Position numbers and translations under genes: made by a program. From Salinicola peritrichatus (lineage in GTDB: Bacteria; Pseudomonadota; Gammaproteobacteria; Pseudomonadales; Halomonadaceae): 41,967 nt of DNA. Every line of letters starts with the position of its first letter. Within the stretch, counting starts at the first letter, position 1. The stretch is from assembly GCF_003206715.1 (NCBI RefSeq), contig NZ_PZJU01000036.1, forward strand, positions 1-41,967, read 5' to 3'. The notes under the pieces are model-generated. The model was not told the origin of the DNA and searched no databases. It was given only the letters and a program-made list of their open reading frames with translations. Positions 24,397-33,746 of this stretch are shown here, one piece after another.

Positions 24397-25494
24397 TTAG
24401 AAATGCTGGTCGAAGGCGACGCTGCGTATGAGAGATATCACCTTGGAACCGACTTTCAGTTGCATTTCGTCACACGCTTGACGTGTCAGGCGGGCTCTCA
24501 GTGCCTGGCCGCCAATCCGGAGTCTGACTTCGTTGGCGCTGGCTTCCTGGGGGGAAGGTTCGATCGCCTCGATACGCGCTCGCAGACCGTTACGGAAGCT
24601 CGTGTCCTTGGGCATCGAAAGCGATAGCGCGACGTCACGCGCACCGATGCGTAGACGTACCCTCTGTCCCGGTGGCCGGGACATCAGCGGAACGCGCAGT
24701 GTCTGGCCGTCTTCGAGAACCACGCGGGTCAACGCATAGCGCGTGTCATGATCGACGATCCGCGCGTCGAGCCGGGTGGCGGCGTCGAACCCACCCAGCC
24801 GGTCGGTGAGGTCGAGGCGCATCATCAGATCGTCCAGCGCGCCGTGGGCAATCAGGCGTCCCCGTTCGACCAATGCCAGATGGTCGGCGATAGCGTTGAT
24901 TTCCGAGGTGTCGTGGCTGACATAGAGCACGGGAATGTCGATCTCGCGGGTCAGGCGCACGATATAGCGCAGCAGCTCCTGCTTGCGATCCCCATCCAGT
25001 CCGGTCAGCGGCTCGTCCATCAAGAGCAGGCGCGGTTGCGTCAGCAGGGCGCGGCCGATCGCCACGCGGCGCGCCTCGCCACCCGAGAGCGTGCCGGGCA
25101 GGCGGTCGAGAAGATGCTCGATGCCCAACAGGCCGACCATGTCGTCGAAGCGCGAACGAGCCGTGGCCGGCATGCCGTAGGTGAGATTGCCGCGTACCCG
25201 GTAGTGCGGGAACAGCCGGGCTTCCTGGAATACGATCCCCAGCCGGCGGCGATGGATCGGTACGTGCAGGCGTCGGTCACAATCGGTCAGCAGGCGTTCG
25301 CCCAGTCGCACATGGCCGGCATCCGGTCGATCGAGTCCGGCGATCAGCCGCAGCAGGCTGGTCTTGCCGCTGCCCGATTGCCCGAACAGCGCAGTGACCC
25401 CGCTGGCGGGAACGCTCAACGCCATGTCCAGGGTGAAGTGGCCGAGACGCTTGCGCACGCGGCAATCCAGGGCGTTGTCGCCGGCGGTATTCAC
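24397..25494 (-). CDS. modC: Molybdate ABC transporter ATP-binding protein
   Basis: Cytoplasmic ATPase of the ModABC importer. Walker A GQSGSGKT (38-45), signature LSGGEARR, Walker B RLLLMDEPLTGLD and switch histidine VSHDTSE are intact. The C-terminal about 70 residues form a TOBE/Mop domain (FRNGLRARIEAIEPSP and ANEVRLRIGGQALRARLT) expected to bind oxyanion. Length is 365 aa. The start is GTG 25494, overlapping the modB stop as GTGA with AGGAG 8 nt upstream. The longer open frame to 25956 is a shadow of modB. Confidence 0.94.
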   Translation of the reverse strand: MNTAGDNALDCRVRKRLGHFTLDMALSVPASGVTALFGQSGSGKTSLLRLIAGLDRPDAGHVRLGERLLTDCDRRLHVPIHRRRLGIVFQEARLFPHYRVRGNLTYGMPATARSRFDDMVGLLGIEHLLDRLPGTLSGGEARRVAIGRALLTQPRLLLMDEPLTGLDGDRKQELLRYIVRLTREIDIPVLYVSHDTSEINAIADHLALVERGRLIAHGALDDLMMRLDLTDRLGGFDAATRLDARIVDHDTRYALTRVVLEDGQTLRVPLMSRPPGQRVRLRIGARDVALSLSMPKDTSFRNGLRARIEAIEPSPQEASANEVRLRIGGQALRARLTRQACDEMQLKVGSKVISLIRSVAFDQHF

Positions 25495-26186
25495 TGGTCG
25501 CGCTCCTGTAACCGGCGGCGTGCGCGTCTGGCGAGCCATTCGGAGACGATCAGCGACAGCATGGCGATGGCGATCGACAGCACGCAGAGCCTGGCCGCGG
25601 CGGCTTCCCTGCCGGGCGTCTGGATCAGCGTATACAGCGCCAACGGCAAGGTACGGGTTTGGCCGGGAATGTTGGAGGCAAACGTGATCGTGGCGCCGAA
25701 TTCGGACAAGGCCCTGGCGAATGCCAGCACCGTGCCGGTCAGCAGCCCCGGCACCGCCAATGGCAGGGTGATGGTGAAAAGCACCCGCCAGCGATTGGCG
25801 CCGAGCGTACCGGCGGCCGCTTCCAGCTTGGGGTCGACCGCCTCGAACGAGAGCCTGACCGCGCGCACCAGCAGTGGAAAGGCCATGACGCCACCGGCGA
25901 CTGCCGCGCCTTGCCAGGTGAAGGGCAGCGAGATGCCAAAACTCTGATAAAGCCAATGGCCCAACCAGCCGCTGCGCCCGAGCGACAGCAGCAGCAGGTA
26001 GCCCACCACCACCGGCGGCAGTACCAGCGGCAGGTGCAAGAAGCCGTCCAGCAACGATTTGCCACGAAACTCATGGCGTGCCAGCAGCCACGCCATGGCG
26101 ATGCCGGGAATCACGATCCAGCCCACCGCGCTACCGGCGATCTTCAGGCTCAGAAAGACGGCTTGCCATTCGGCTTCGGAGAGCAT
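25491..26186 (-). CDS. modB: Molybdate ABC transporter permease
   Basis: Inner-membrane channel subunit, 231 aa, with five hydrophobic segments (about 10-32, 46-68, 85-107, 130-152, 195-217). The ATPase-coupling EAA-type loop is EAAAGTLGANRWRVLFTITL, just after FEAVDPKL. ATG 26186 lies 12 bp after the modA stop, and its end overlaps modC. Family length (E. coli 229 aa) fits. Confidence 0.94.
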   Translation of the reverse strand: MLSEAEWQAVFLSLKIAGSAVGWIVIPGIAMAWLLARHEFRGKSLLDGFLHLPLVLPPVVVGYLLLLSLGRSGWLGHWLYQSFGISLPFTWQGAAVAGGVMAFPLLVRAVRLSFEAVDPKLEAAAGTLGANRWRVLFTITLPLAVPGLLTGTVLAFARALSEFGATITFASNIPGQTRTLPLALYTLIQTPGREAAAARLCVLSIAIAMLSLIVSEWLARRARRRLQERDQ

Positions 26187-26198
26187 CCGCGACCCCGA

Positions 26199-26996
26199 TC
26201 AGTCGGCGGCGACTGGCGTGAAGCCGAAGTCCGAGAAGATCGCCTGCGCGTCGCCGCCGGCGAGCCACTGGCGAAACGCCTCGGTGGCATCACTGGGATC
26301 GGAATCGACCACCGCCATCGGATAGACGATCGGATCGTGGCTGTCGTCGGGGAAGACACCGATCTGGCGGACGTCGTCGCTGGCCTTGGCATCGGTCTGG
26401 TAGACGATCCCCAGCGGGGCTTCATTGCGCTCGACCAGCGCCATTGCCGCGCGCACGTTGTCGCCGTTGGCCAGGCGCGGCTGCAGCGAGTCCCATTCGC
26501 CGATCGACTGCAGTGCCTGCTTGGCGTAGATGCCGGCCGGCACGTGGTCGGTGTCGCCCACCGAGAGCCGCTGATCGTCCTGGAGCCGGGACGCAATACT
26601 GGTATCACCGCCCGGCGTGAAGTCCGTGATGTCGCTATTCGTCGGGGCAATCAGCACGAGGCGATTCTCGAGTAGATCGACGCGTTCGCTGACCGGCATG
26701 CCCTGATCTTCCAGCCAGTCCATCCACTGTTCATTGGCCGACAGGTAAACATCGGCGGGAGCGCCATTGGCGATCTGGCGGGCCAGCGTCGAAGACGAGG
26801 CATAGACCGGCACGATATCGACGTCGTGATCGGCCTCGTAGGTATCGATGGCGCGGTTCATGGCATCGGTCAGCGACGCCGCGGCGTAGACCTGCACGGT
26901 TTCCTGCTGTGCTTCGTCGGCAGCCTGGGCGGAGAAAGGCATCGCTGCAGCGATGGCGAGAACACAGAACGAGGTCTTGCGTAGCGGATGAATCAC
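26199..26996 (-). CDS. modA: Molybdate-binding periplasmic protein
   Basis: Solute receptor of the ModABC importer, 265 aa. Sec signal peptide at 1-25 (cleavage after SAQA). The mature protein shows the family blocks VYAAASLTDAMN (oxyanion-contacting Ser), YASSSTLARQIANGAPADVY, LSANEQWMDWL, DTDHVPAGIYAKQAL and GIVYQTDA. First structural gene after modE; a ModE box lies 9-33 bp upstream of the ATG. Confidence 0.95.
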   Translation of the reverse strand: MIHPLRKTSFCVLAIAAAMPFSAQAADEAQQETVQVYAAASLTDAMNRAIDTYEADHDVDIVPVYASSSTLARQIANGAPADVYLSANEQWMDWLEDQGMPVSERVDLLENRLVLIAPTNSDITDFTPGGDTSIASRLQDDQRLSVGDTDHVPAGIYAKQALQSIGEWDSLQPRLANGDNVRAAMALVERNEAPLGIVYQTDAKASDDVRQIGVFPDDSHDPIVYPMAVVDSDPSDATEAFRQWLAGGDAQAIFSDFGFTPVAAD

Positions 26997-27004
26997 GGTT
27001 TTCT

Positions 27005-27028
27005 CGCTATGTATGATTGGAAATAACG
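27005..27028 (-). promoter_or_regulatory. ModE box upstream of modA
   Basis: CGCTATGTA (27005-27013), 6-bp spacer, GAAATAACG (27020-27028). Each half matches the E. coli-type consensus CGTTATATA-N6-TATATAACG at 7 of 9 positions. It lies just before modA and after the modE coding region, where molybdate-loaded ModE would block transcription of modABC. Confidence 0.7.
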
Positions 27029-27071
27029 AAAAGCCACTATAGACACCTCGGCACGGATGGTCGAGAGCGAA

Positions 27072-27446
27072 TCAAGCGTCGCGGTTATCTTCGGCGGCGG
27101 CGAGAGTGTCCAATATGGCCTGGCCGTGGGGATCGGCATCGAGCGTCCGCATCAGTTGCCGATAGTGCTCGACCAGTTCGCGGCCCAGTGGCGTCAGCAC
27201 GGCGCCGCCCCGCTGGCTGCCACCCGAAGAGGTGGCCAGCACCGGCGTGGCGAAGTATCGATTCATGGTGTCGAGCAACTGCCATGCCTTCTTGTAGCTC
27301 AGGCGCATGTCGCGACACGCGGCGGCGATCGAGCCGTGACGATCGATCGCCTCGAGCAGATCGATCTTGCCCGGACCGAGCACGATCTCCTTGTCGGCGA
27401 CCAGGCGCAGCTGAAAGCGGGGATGGGGATGGTGAGTTCGTGTCAT
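27072..27446 (-). CDS. ModE-type regulator, DNA-binding domain only
   Basis: The 124-residue protein matches the N-terminal winged helix of ModE: LGPGKIDLLEAIDRHGSIAA, CRDMRLSYKKAWQLLDTMNR and SGGSQRGGAVLTPLGRELV. The two Mop domains that bind molybdate in E. coli ModE (262 aa) are absent; the stop codon follows within 25 residues of the wing. Start ATG 27446 is chosen over an open frame to 27494. It precedes modABC on the same strand and a ModE box lies between. How it senses molybdate is unclear; it may use another Mop protein or respond indirectly. Confidence 0.85.
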   Translation of the reverse strand: MTRTHHPHPRFQLRLVADKEIVLGPGKIDLLEAIDRHGSIAAACRDMRLSYKKAWQLLDTMNRYFATPVLATSSGGSQRGGAVLTPLGRELVEHYRQLMRTLDADPHGQAILDTLAAAEDNRDA

Positions 27447-27536
27447 GGCGACCGGAGTGTAGGGACCAGTATCCAGGGGCATCCGTTTTAGCACAACATG
27501 GGGTCGCTCACAGCCGCCATGAGAACCGTTGAATAC

Positions 27537-28937
27537 TCAGGTTTCGGCGATATGCGTCACCGAAGCGGCTTCGGCCAATCGCCAGCGGGCCCAGTCGATC
27601 GCCACGAACAGTGCCAGGCTGGCGCCCATGACCGGCAAGGCGTAGCCCAACGCGACCGTTACCAGTGCCACGGCCATCCGGGGGCGCCAGGGCAGGCGCC
27701 GGAAAATGGCGGTCAGCGTTTGCGCTCCGGACTTGTCCGCTTGCAGCGGGCGGCGTCGCCACCACATGACATATCCCCAGCAGACCAGCGTGGCCAGCGC
27801 AGAGGCGAACGCGATCAGTGCCAGTTGGTTGGGCAGGCCGAACAGAATGCCCATGTGCAGGTCGATGCCCCAGCGGGTGAGCTTGGCCGCCAGCGGATAG
27901 TCGGCGAAATCGGCGCGATCGGTCACCGCCATGCTGTTCGGGTCGAGGGCGACCTGGTCGACCTGGGTCGGCCAGCTGCGATCCACTTCGCGGATTTGCC
28001 AGGCATGATTCGCGTCGACGGGTGGGATCATCTCGATCCGGCCGGCATCGATACCGGCGGCTCTTGCGGCCCGATACGCGCGATCGAAGTCCTGCGGGGC
28101 GACGGCGGGACTCGTCATCCGCGCCATCGTTGCGCCGTGGTGCTCGGCGTGTGCATCCGCCATGTCATGTGACGATGCGGTCAACTCGGTCGACACGCTG
28201 GGCGTGCCCCAGCCCCACGCATGCCGCAACTGGGCGATGTTGCCGCCCGCCCACTGCGACCAGGTCAGCCCGGTGGCGGAGAAGAACAGCAGGCCGATCA
28301 CGGCGACGACGCCCAGCGTGGCGTGGCGTTGGCGCATGCGCTGTGATCCGCGGGCAACGGCTTGCCGGCCACGGCGACGTTGCCACCATAGAAAAACGCC
28401 GCCCAAGACCGCGAGCCAAAGCCAGGAAGCGGCCAGTTCGCTATAGATGCGACCGACATCGCCCAACAGCAGGCCACGATGGAACTGGTCGAGCGCCGTG
28501 CGCAGCGGCAGCACGCCGCTGGTGCCGTAGACCGTCATGTCGCCACGAATGGCGAGGGTGACGGGGTCGACGAATACCGCGCGATTTTCCGAAGGACCGT
28601 ACTGCTCGCCGGCGAACATGACTCGAGTGGTGGTGCTCGGCTCGGGAGCGGGGCGCACGGCCGCCGGCGACAGGAATGAACCGGCCGCCCGTTGCGCCGC
28701 TTCGATCTGGCGTGCCAATGGCTGGGGCGTGCCTGACGGGTTTTCGGTGGTCAAGGCATCGTGATAAAGCCAGTCTTCCAGCTGCGGCGTCAGCGCGTAG
28801 GCGATGCCGGACAGCGCGGCGACCAGCAGGAAAGGGCCAACGAAAAGGCCGACATAGAAATGCAGCCGCGTAATCAGCGCGATCAGCAGTTGTTGCGTAC
28901 GACGGCGTTCGGCCGGCGACGAGGAAGAAAGTGCCAT
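27537..28937 (-). CDS. PepSY-associated membrane protein, His/Met-rich
   Basis: A 466-residue inner-membrane protein of the PepSY_TM family (ferric-siderophore reductase and related redox proteins). Transmembrane segments lie near 22-46, 168-188, 212-231, 360-382, and 420-455, with conserved histidines at HFYVG, QFHRGLLLG, LHMGIL that could hold haem. The periplasmic loop around residues 255-275 reads SHDMADAHAEHHGATMARM, very rich in His and Met, which points to soft-metal (copper) rather than iron handling. SD GGAGAT precedes the ATG. It lies 114 bp downstream of a DUF2946 gene with a similar composition. Substrate is inference. Confidence 0.82.
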   Translation of the reverse strand: MALSSSSPAERRRTQQLLIALITRLHFYVGLFVGPFLLVAALSGIAYALTPQLEDWLYHDALTTENPSGTPQPLARQIEAAQRAAGSFLSPAAVRPAPEPSTTTRVMFAGEQYGPSENRAVFVDPVTLAIRGDMTVYGTSGVLPLRTALDQFHRGLLLGDVGRIYSELAASWLWLAVLGGVFLWWQRRRGRQAVARGSQRMRQRHATLGVVAVIGLLFFSATGLTWSQWAGGNIAQLRHAWGWGTPSVSTELTASSHDMADAHAEHHGATMARMTSPAVAPQDFDRAYRAARAAGIDAGRIEMIPPVDANHAWQIREVDRSWPTQVDQVALDPNSMAVTDRADFADYPLAAKLTRWGIDLHMGILFGLPNQLALIAFASALATLVCWGYVMWWRRRPLQADKSGAQTLTAIFRRLPWRPRMAVALVTVALGYALPVMGASLALFVAIDWARWRLAEAASVTHIAET

Positions 28938-29051
28938 GAAAGATCTCCGGGTTCGAACCGTGTAGCGCTACCGCCATCGATCCATCCGAGGCGATCGCGA
29001 TCGACCACCGGACGAGCCGACGCAGGTCGGTTCCGGTGGCGGATGAGTGGG

Positions 29052-29465
29052 TCAGGTCGGAATACGAACGCCGGGAGGGGCGCGGGTAACATAACGGGGA
29101 TAGATGGGCGTCGACGGCGTCGTAACCGTTGTGGCCGATGCGACGAAGCCCGCCGGCGGTGGGGTAACGGCCGGCACGACCCTGGGCGGTTCCAGTCCGG
29201 GGGCATGCAGGAACAGCTCGCAATAGCCGCACGCCGCCATGTCGTGGGCGGAGAGGAGTATCGGCTTCGAGGTCGCGCCAGTCTCTTCCATGCCATGGGC
29301 ATGCACCGACGACGGCATCGAGTGCGCCATCGATGCCGCGGCGCCGGACGGCATGTCCATGAGCCGCTGGGTCTGGCTGATCAACGGACCGGCAAACGCC
29401 ATCAGCATGGCGAACAGTGCCAGCCAGGTCAGCGATCGATACCAGCGATGCCAGAAGCGTGTCAT
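29052..29465 (-). CDS. DUF2946 protein
   Basis: A 137-residue exported or membrane-anchored protein with one N-terminal hydrophobic segment (about 10-29). The DUF2946 signature CGYCELFLHAP is present near residue 79. The preceding segment is Met/His-rich (MDMPSGAAASMAHSMPSS, VHAHGME), suggesting metal contact. DUF2946 genes are often found beside copper- or TonB-related genes; here the PepSY membrane gene is next downstream, consistent with a small metal-handling unit. The exact role is unknown. Confidence 0.8.
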   Translation of the reverse strand: MTRFWHRWYRSLTWLALFAMLMAFAGPLISQTQRLMDMPSGAAASMAHSMPSSVHAHGMEETGATSKPILLSAHDMAACGYCELFLHAPGLEPPRVVPAVTPPPAGFVASATTVTTPSTPIYPRYVTRAPPGVRIPT

Positions 29466-29593
29466 AGGGAAGCCCGGGGCGCCGTCACAGTCCGGCGACT
29501 CTAGCGGGTATGAGGCGTGACGCCAATCCCGACTTGGCAGGTGTGTGATTATGTCGCACCGCGAATAGGGGGCGCGTCATTGCCGAAGAGAAC

Positions 29594-30124
29594 TCACGCC
29601 AGCGTCGTCAGCCCCTCGTGCCCCAGCAGCCACTGCTTGCGTGGCAGGCCACCGGCGTAGCCGGTCAGCTTGCCGTTGGCGCCGATCACGCGATGACAAG
29701 GCACGATGATCGCGATCGGGTTGCGTCCGTTGGCCGCGCCGACCGCGCGCACCGCCTGGGGCCGGCCGATGGCCGCCGCCAACTCGCGGTACGAGCGGGT
29801 TTCTCCATACGGAATTTCCCGCAGTGCCTGCCATACGCTGCACTGGAATGCGGTGCCACGCGGCGCCAGAGGCAGATCGAAAGCGCTCAGGCATCCCTGG
29901 AAGTAGGCATGCAACTGACGCGAGCACTCCTCGGTCAGCGCGCTTGGACGTCGTGGATGGCGCGTCTCGCCGGTGAAGGAAAGCCAGGTCAGGCCCGATT
30001 CGCTTGCGCGGATCTCGATCGGGCCGAGCGGGACGTCGCCGGGCGGTGTGTAGACGTCGACGTACTCGTCCTCGAGGGTCGGCAGGCGAGGATCGACGTG
30101 GGGATGGGGAGGAAAGCGGTTCAT
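29594..30124 (-). CDS. ogt: Methylated-DNA--protein-cysteine methyltransferase
   Basis: Suicide repair protein that transfers the methyl from O6-methylguanine or O4-methylthymine to its active cysteine, C143 in [10 protein letters not shown]. The HTH-like block [20 protein letters not shown], with the Arg finger and NGRNP, precedes it. Length is 176 aa. The ATG (30124) overlaps the stop of the upstream ada-alkA gene as ATGA, so the two are translationally coupled repair functions. Confidence 0.93.
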   Translation of the reverse strand: MNRFPPHPHVDPRLPTLEDEYVDVYTPPGDVPLGPIEIRASESGLTWLSFTGETRHPRRPSALTEECSRQLHAYFQGCLSAFDLPLAPRGTAFQCSVWQALREIPYGETRSYRELAAAIGRPQAVRAVGAANGRNPIAIIVPCHRVIGANGKLTGYAGGLPRKQWLLGHEGLTTLA

Positions 30125-31494
30125 AGAATGCCATTCCAAAGTTGCAGTGTGAGATAGCTGCGCCAGGGCGAGGCGAGCGCCGGATCCAGCGGACTTTCCA
30201 ATTGCGCCAGCGCGCGGCGCACGCCAAGATCGCTGCCAAGCCAGATGTCCGGGTGGCTATTGCCGCGAAAGGCCGCGACATCGGCGGTCCAGGGACCGAT
30301 GCCCTTGAGTCGCGTCCAGGCCGATGGCTTGTCGGCGATGTCTCCCGCGAGCGTTGCCCGGGCCAGACATCTCAAGGTTTCCCGGCGGCTGGCGGGTAGC
30401 TTGAGGAAGGCGAGATCGCTGGCGGCGATGGTGGCCGGGGTGGGGAAGCGGCGACGATCCTGTTCATCCGGTTCGCCCAGGCGATCGACAAGCTGCTGAA
30501 TCAGGCGGTTGGCGGCGGCGATCGAGACCTGCTGGCCGAGGATGGCACGAATACCGGCCTCGAAAACGTCCCACAGACCGGGCAAACGGAGTCCAGCAAC
30601 CAATGGCAGCGAGGGCGCACACCGTGCGAGATGGCTTTCGATCGTCTGGGTGTCGGCATCCAGGTCGAGCAGGCGCCGGATCTGGCGCACGATGGCATTG
30701 AGCGAGCCGAGATCGCTGAGTTCGAGGGTGACCTCGAAGCGATGATGCCTGGCATCGTGTATCGCGGTGAAATGGCCGGTGGTCGTGCCCCAGCGCAGCG
30801 TGCGCCCGAAGGCGTGCTCCTCGACCCACTCGAGACCCTCGATGAGATGCCGCGCGTAGAAATGACGCAGGCGCTCCCATCGATAGGGCGGGCGATAGGC
30901 GAGTTTCAGCGTCAGTCGCGCCTGTTGCGATCCCGCTCCCCGCGAGCGCCGGATGTCGCTCGGTGTCAGCGCCATCTGGTGCTTGAAGGCATCGTTGAAA
31001 CGTCGCAGGCTGGCGAAGCCGCTGGCATAGGCGACATCGGTGACGGGCAGGCTGGTCTGGTGCAGTAACTGCTTGGCGAACAGGCACTGGCGATAGAGCG
31101 CATAGGCCTTGGGCGAAACCCCGAAGCCGCGCTGGAACAACTGCCGCAGATAGCGTTCGCCGATGCCGAGGCGCTCGCACAGCTCGACGACGCTACCACG
31201 CTGCAGGGCGCCTTCGTCGATCAGGCGCATGGCCCGCGTCAGTGTGGTTTGCGCACCCTGCCAGGCGGGGGAATCCGGGGCGCTGTCCGGGCGGCAACGC
31301 AGGCACGGCCGGAAGCCGGCCCGGGCGGCGGCGATGGCCGATTCGAAATAGCGCACGTGGCGTTCCTGCGGCGGTATCGCCGGGCATACCGGCCGGCAGA
31401 AGATACTGGTGGTGGTGACGGCGACGAAGAACCGGCCATCGAATCGCGCATCGCGCGCCAGGCGGGCTTGCCTGCATTGTTGGGGATCGAGCAT
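30121..31494 (-). CDS. Ada-N / AraC-HTH / AlkA fusion repair protein
   Basis: A 457-residue protein combining the Ada zinc domain with an alkyladenine glycosylase. Residues 1-75: Ada N-terminal domain with four zinc cysteines C33, C37, C64 and C67 (FCRPVCP, CLRCRP), which accepts methyl groups from phosphotriesters. Residues about 80-185: AraC-type HTH ([20 protein letters not shown]). Residues about 190 to the end: AlkA N-domain and HhH-GPD glycosylase with [16 protein letters not shown] and the catalytic Asp region [11 protein letters not shown]. The methyltransferase domain normally fused in Ada is instead the separate, overlapping ogt gene. ATG 31494 is preferred to 31515, having GGAG upstream. 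Confidence 0.92.
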   Translation of the reverse strand: MLDPQQCRQARLARDARFDGRFFVAVTTTSIFCRPVCPAIPPQERHVRYFESAIAAARAGFRPCLRCRPDSAPDSPAWQGAQTTLTRAMRLIDEGALQRGSVVELCERLGIGERYLRQLFQRGFGVSPKAYALYRQCLFAKQLLHQTSLPVTDVAYASGFASLRRFNDAFKHQMALTPSDIRRSRGAGSQQARLTLKLAYRPPYRWERLRHFYARHLIEGLEWVEEHAFGRTLRWGTTTGHFTAIHDARHHRFEVTLELSDLGSLNAIVRQIRRLLDLDADTQTIESHLARCAPSLPLVAGLRLPGLWDVFEAGIRAILGQQVSIAAANRLIQQLVDRLGEPDEQDRRRFPTPATIAASDLAFLKLPASRRETLRCLARATLAGDIADKPSAWTRLKGIGPWTADVAAFRGNSHPDIWLGSDLGVRRALAQLESPLDPALASPWRSYLTLQLWNGIL

Positions 31495-31592
31495 GGCGTT
31501 CGCTCCGCGACCCATCGAAGAGACGCCAGTGTAACGCGAGATGTCGTGTCAACTCGCCGGATTCGGCACTCGATGTCGGATGCCTCTGCGGG

Positions 31593-33728
31593 TCACTCCC
31601 AGATCTTGTCATAGTCGTCCCAGTAACGGCCCATGTCGCGATCCTGGGTCAGCCCGTACAGCGTGTAGCGGCGCGCCAGACGGGCACCGCCGTCGCGGGT
31701 CAGCGGCTGCCAGGCGATGGTGGTGCCGTTGCGGCTGGATTCGGTGAAGAAGGCATCGAACGGGATCGAGACATAAAGCCCCTTGTCGAAGCTGCCTTCG
31801 CCGTAGGCGTCGCCGGCATTGGTGAAGGTCGCCCAGGCGCCGACGCGCACGCCGGAGTCGAACGCCCGCGACAGGTCGAAGGTGACGCCCTCATCCTTGG
31901 CCAGGTAACGGCCAACACTGATCTGCGCCAGCACGTCTTCGATTCCGGTTTCGATGTAGGCGGTGGCATGACCGGTCCAGGTATCGTAGTCGCGCATGTC
32001 GAAACGCTGGTCGAAGTCGCGCTGCTTGACCCAGTTGAGATCGATGCCGAAGGCCACCGGGCTGTCGAACGGACGGTAGAGAATCTCGCCGCCGGCACCG
32101 GCATACATCATCTCCAGCAGGCCGCCATAGGCCATGCCGTACCAGTCCTGTCCAAAGCGCGCCGTACGCGTGTACTGCAGGTTATAGATCCCCAGATTGG
32201 TCTCATCCAGATAGGTGCCGATGTAGGTCCGCACGCGGGGGAGTTCGGAACTGGCGATATAGTCGTACTTGTCGAAGTTGTCCGCCAGGTTCAGTGCCAA
32301 CTGACCGCTGAACCAGCCGTTGGGATCCGTCCGATACTCCGCGTCCAGCTTGGCGTAGATCTGATAGAGATAACCGTCCGGCCCGCCCAGGTTCTGGTTC
32401 AGTCCCGGTGAAAGATTCCAGCTGAACTGTTCCAGGTCGTCCTCGTAAAGCAATTCGCCGCTGGGCTTTCGATCGCTCGGCTGGGTCAGCGCGGAAGCGT
32501 ATAGGCCGTAGTGATACTGCTGATCGTAAGCGGTGGAACGGGCGGCATTGAGATAAGCCCGGCGGTCGTGGACGTCGTCGCGAAGCCCCATGCCGACGCT
32601 TTGCCAGTGGTAGCGATAGGTATCGATGTCGTCGGCGGTATGGTTGTTGAGAATGCGGTTGGCGCGGCTCTCGCTTTCCAGCATCGAGCGGTACTTGGTG
32701 GCTTCTGCCTCGACCACCAGTTCGTCGTCGTCGCGGGTGATGCGCCGCACGCGCATCCCGGCATTGTTCTGAAGCTCGCGGGTGACTCCGTCCCAATCCT
32801 GGGTCGTCTGGCGTGGTGCTGCTTGCAGGGGGACTGGTTGCGGATCGCCGGTCTTGGGCTGCGACCAGCCGGCCAGGTTGCCCCTGAAGGTGATGCCCAA
32901 CATTGCGGTGTTGCCGCGCTCCCATCCGGCGCTGAGCGCGATGTTGTCATTGAGCTGGAAACGTGCCCCGAGGTTGAGCGGCGAGTCCTGGTCCTGCGGA
33001 TTGTCGAGCGGCTCGCTGCGGTAGTCGTTGCCGTCGTACTCGAGCTGCAGGGTCAGCGGTTCCCACGGGGTTTGGTATTCGACCCCGCCGAACAAACCCA
33101 TGTCGCCGCTGAACAGATCGCCTAGCTCGAAGTCTCCCGCTTGTTCGGGATTCTCGGTTGAGCGCTTGTCGAACCGATCCGATATCGCAGACAGCGGATT
33201 GCCGATATTGCTCCCGGCCGCCAGATACCCCCAGCCAAGCCCCAGCGTGAAGTCGAAATCGTACCAGCGTTTGCTGGCCACCAAGTACTCGCTACCGAAC
33301 AACCCCGTGCCGCCAAAATCGCGAAACCCGAGAGCGACGGTGGGAAGATGACGGCTTTCTTCGAGTAGACGAAACTTGAAGTCGACCCCTTTATCTAGAT
33401 AAGAACGATCATCGTCGCCTGATGCGCCATAATCTCGGTTCAGCACCGAGGTGTAGCGGAAACCCGCCTCGAGCCAATCCATTGCCTGGACACTGACGTT
33501 GTAACGCGAATAGGGCGAGACATGGCTGTAGTTGAGCGAGATATCGCCGAGTGGTGCCATGCGGGCGGTTGGCGTCTGCATCAGCCCCACGCCGCCAAAG
33601 TCGGCGCGGGCCTGGCCCAGTTCGGCGTGCGCCAAGGGCGCGTATGCCAGCAACATGGGAAGAGAAACGCCCATGGCGGGCGTAACACGGCGCAGCGTGG
33701 TCATGCGGCGATCTGCGGTTTTCGTCAT
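31593..33728 (-). CDS. yjbH: YjbH/GfcD-family outer-membrane exopolysaccharide protein
   Basis: Large (711 aa) secreted beta-rich protein, probably an outer-membrane barrel. A signal peptide ends near residue 35 (PLAHA). Conserved family features include the ADFGGVGLMQTPTARMAP opening, SLNYSHVSPYSRYN, long alternating aromatic strands and the C-terminal region ending GRYWDDYDKIWE. Last gene of yjbEFGH, 18 bp after yjbG. In E. coli this operon affects exopolysaccharide production, and its paralogue GfcD serves group 4 capsule. An internal ATG at 33704 is an alternative start. Confidence 0.93.
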   Translation of the reverse strand: MTKTADRRMTTLRRVTPAMGVSLPMLLAYAPLAHAELGQARADFGGVGLMQTPTARMAPLGDISLNYSHVSPYSRYNVSVQAMDWLEAGFRYTSVLNRDYGASGDDDRSYLDKGVDFKFRLLEESRHLPTVALGFRDFGGTGLFGSEYLVASKRWYDFDFTLGLGWGYLAAGSNIGNPLSAISDRFDKRSTENPEQAGDFELGDLFSGDMGLFGGVEYQTPWEPLTLQLEYDGNDYRSEPLDNPQDQDSPLNLGARFQLNDNIALSAGWERGNTAMLGITFRGNLAGWSQPKTGDPQPVPLQAAPRQTTQDWDGVTRELQNNAGMRVRRITRDDDELVVEAEATKYRSMLESESRANRILNNHTADDIDTYRYHWQSVGMGLRDDVHDRRAYLNAARSTAYDQQYHYGLYASALTQPSDRKPSGELLYEDDLEQFSWNLSPGLNQNLGGPDGYLYQIYAKLDAEYRTDPNGWFSGQLALNLADNFDKYDYIASSELPRVRTYIGTYLDETNLGIYNLQYTRTARFGQDWYGMAYGGLLEMMYAGAGGEILYRPFDSPVAFGIDLNWVKQRDFDQRFDMRDYDTWTGHATAYIETGIEDVLAQISVGRYLAKDEGVTFDLSRAFDSGVRVGAWATFTNAGDAYGEGSFDKGLYVSIPFDAFFTESSRNGTTIAWQPLTRDGGARLARRYTLYGLTQDRDMGRYWDDYDKIWE

Positions 33729-33746
33729 GAGCGTGGCTTACTGGTC

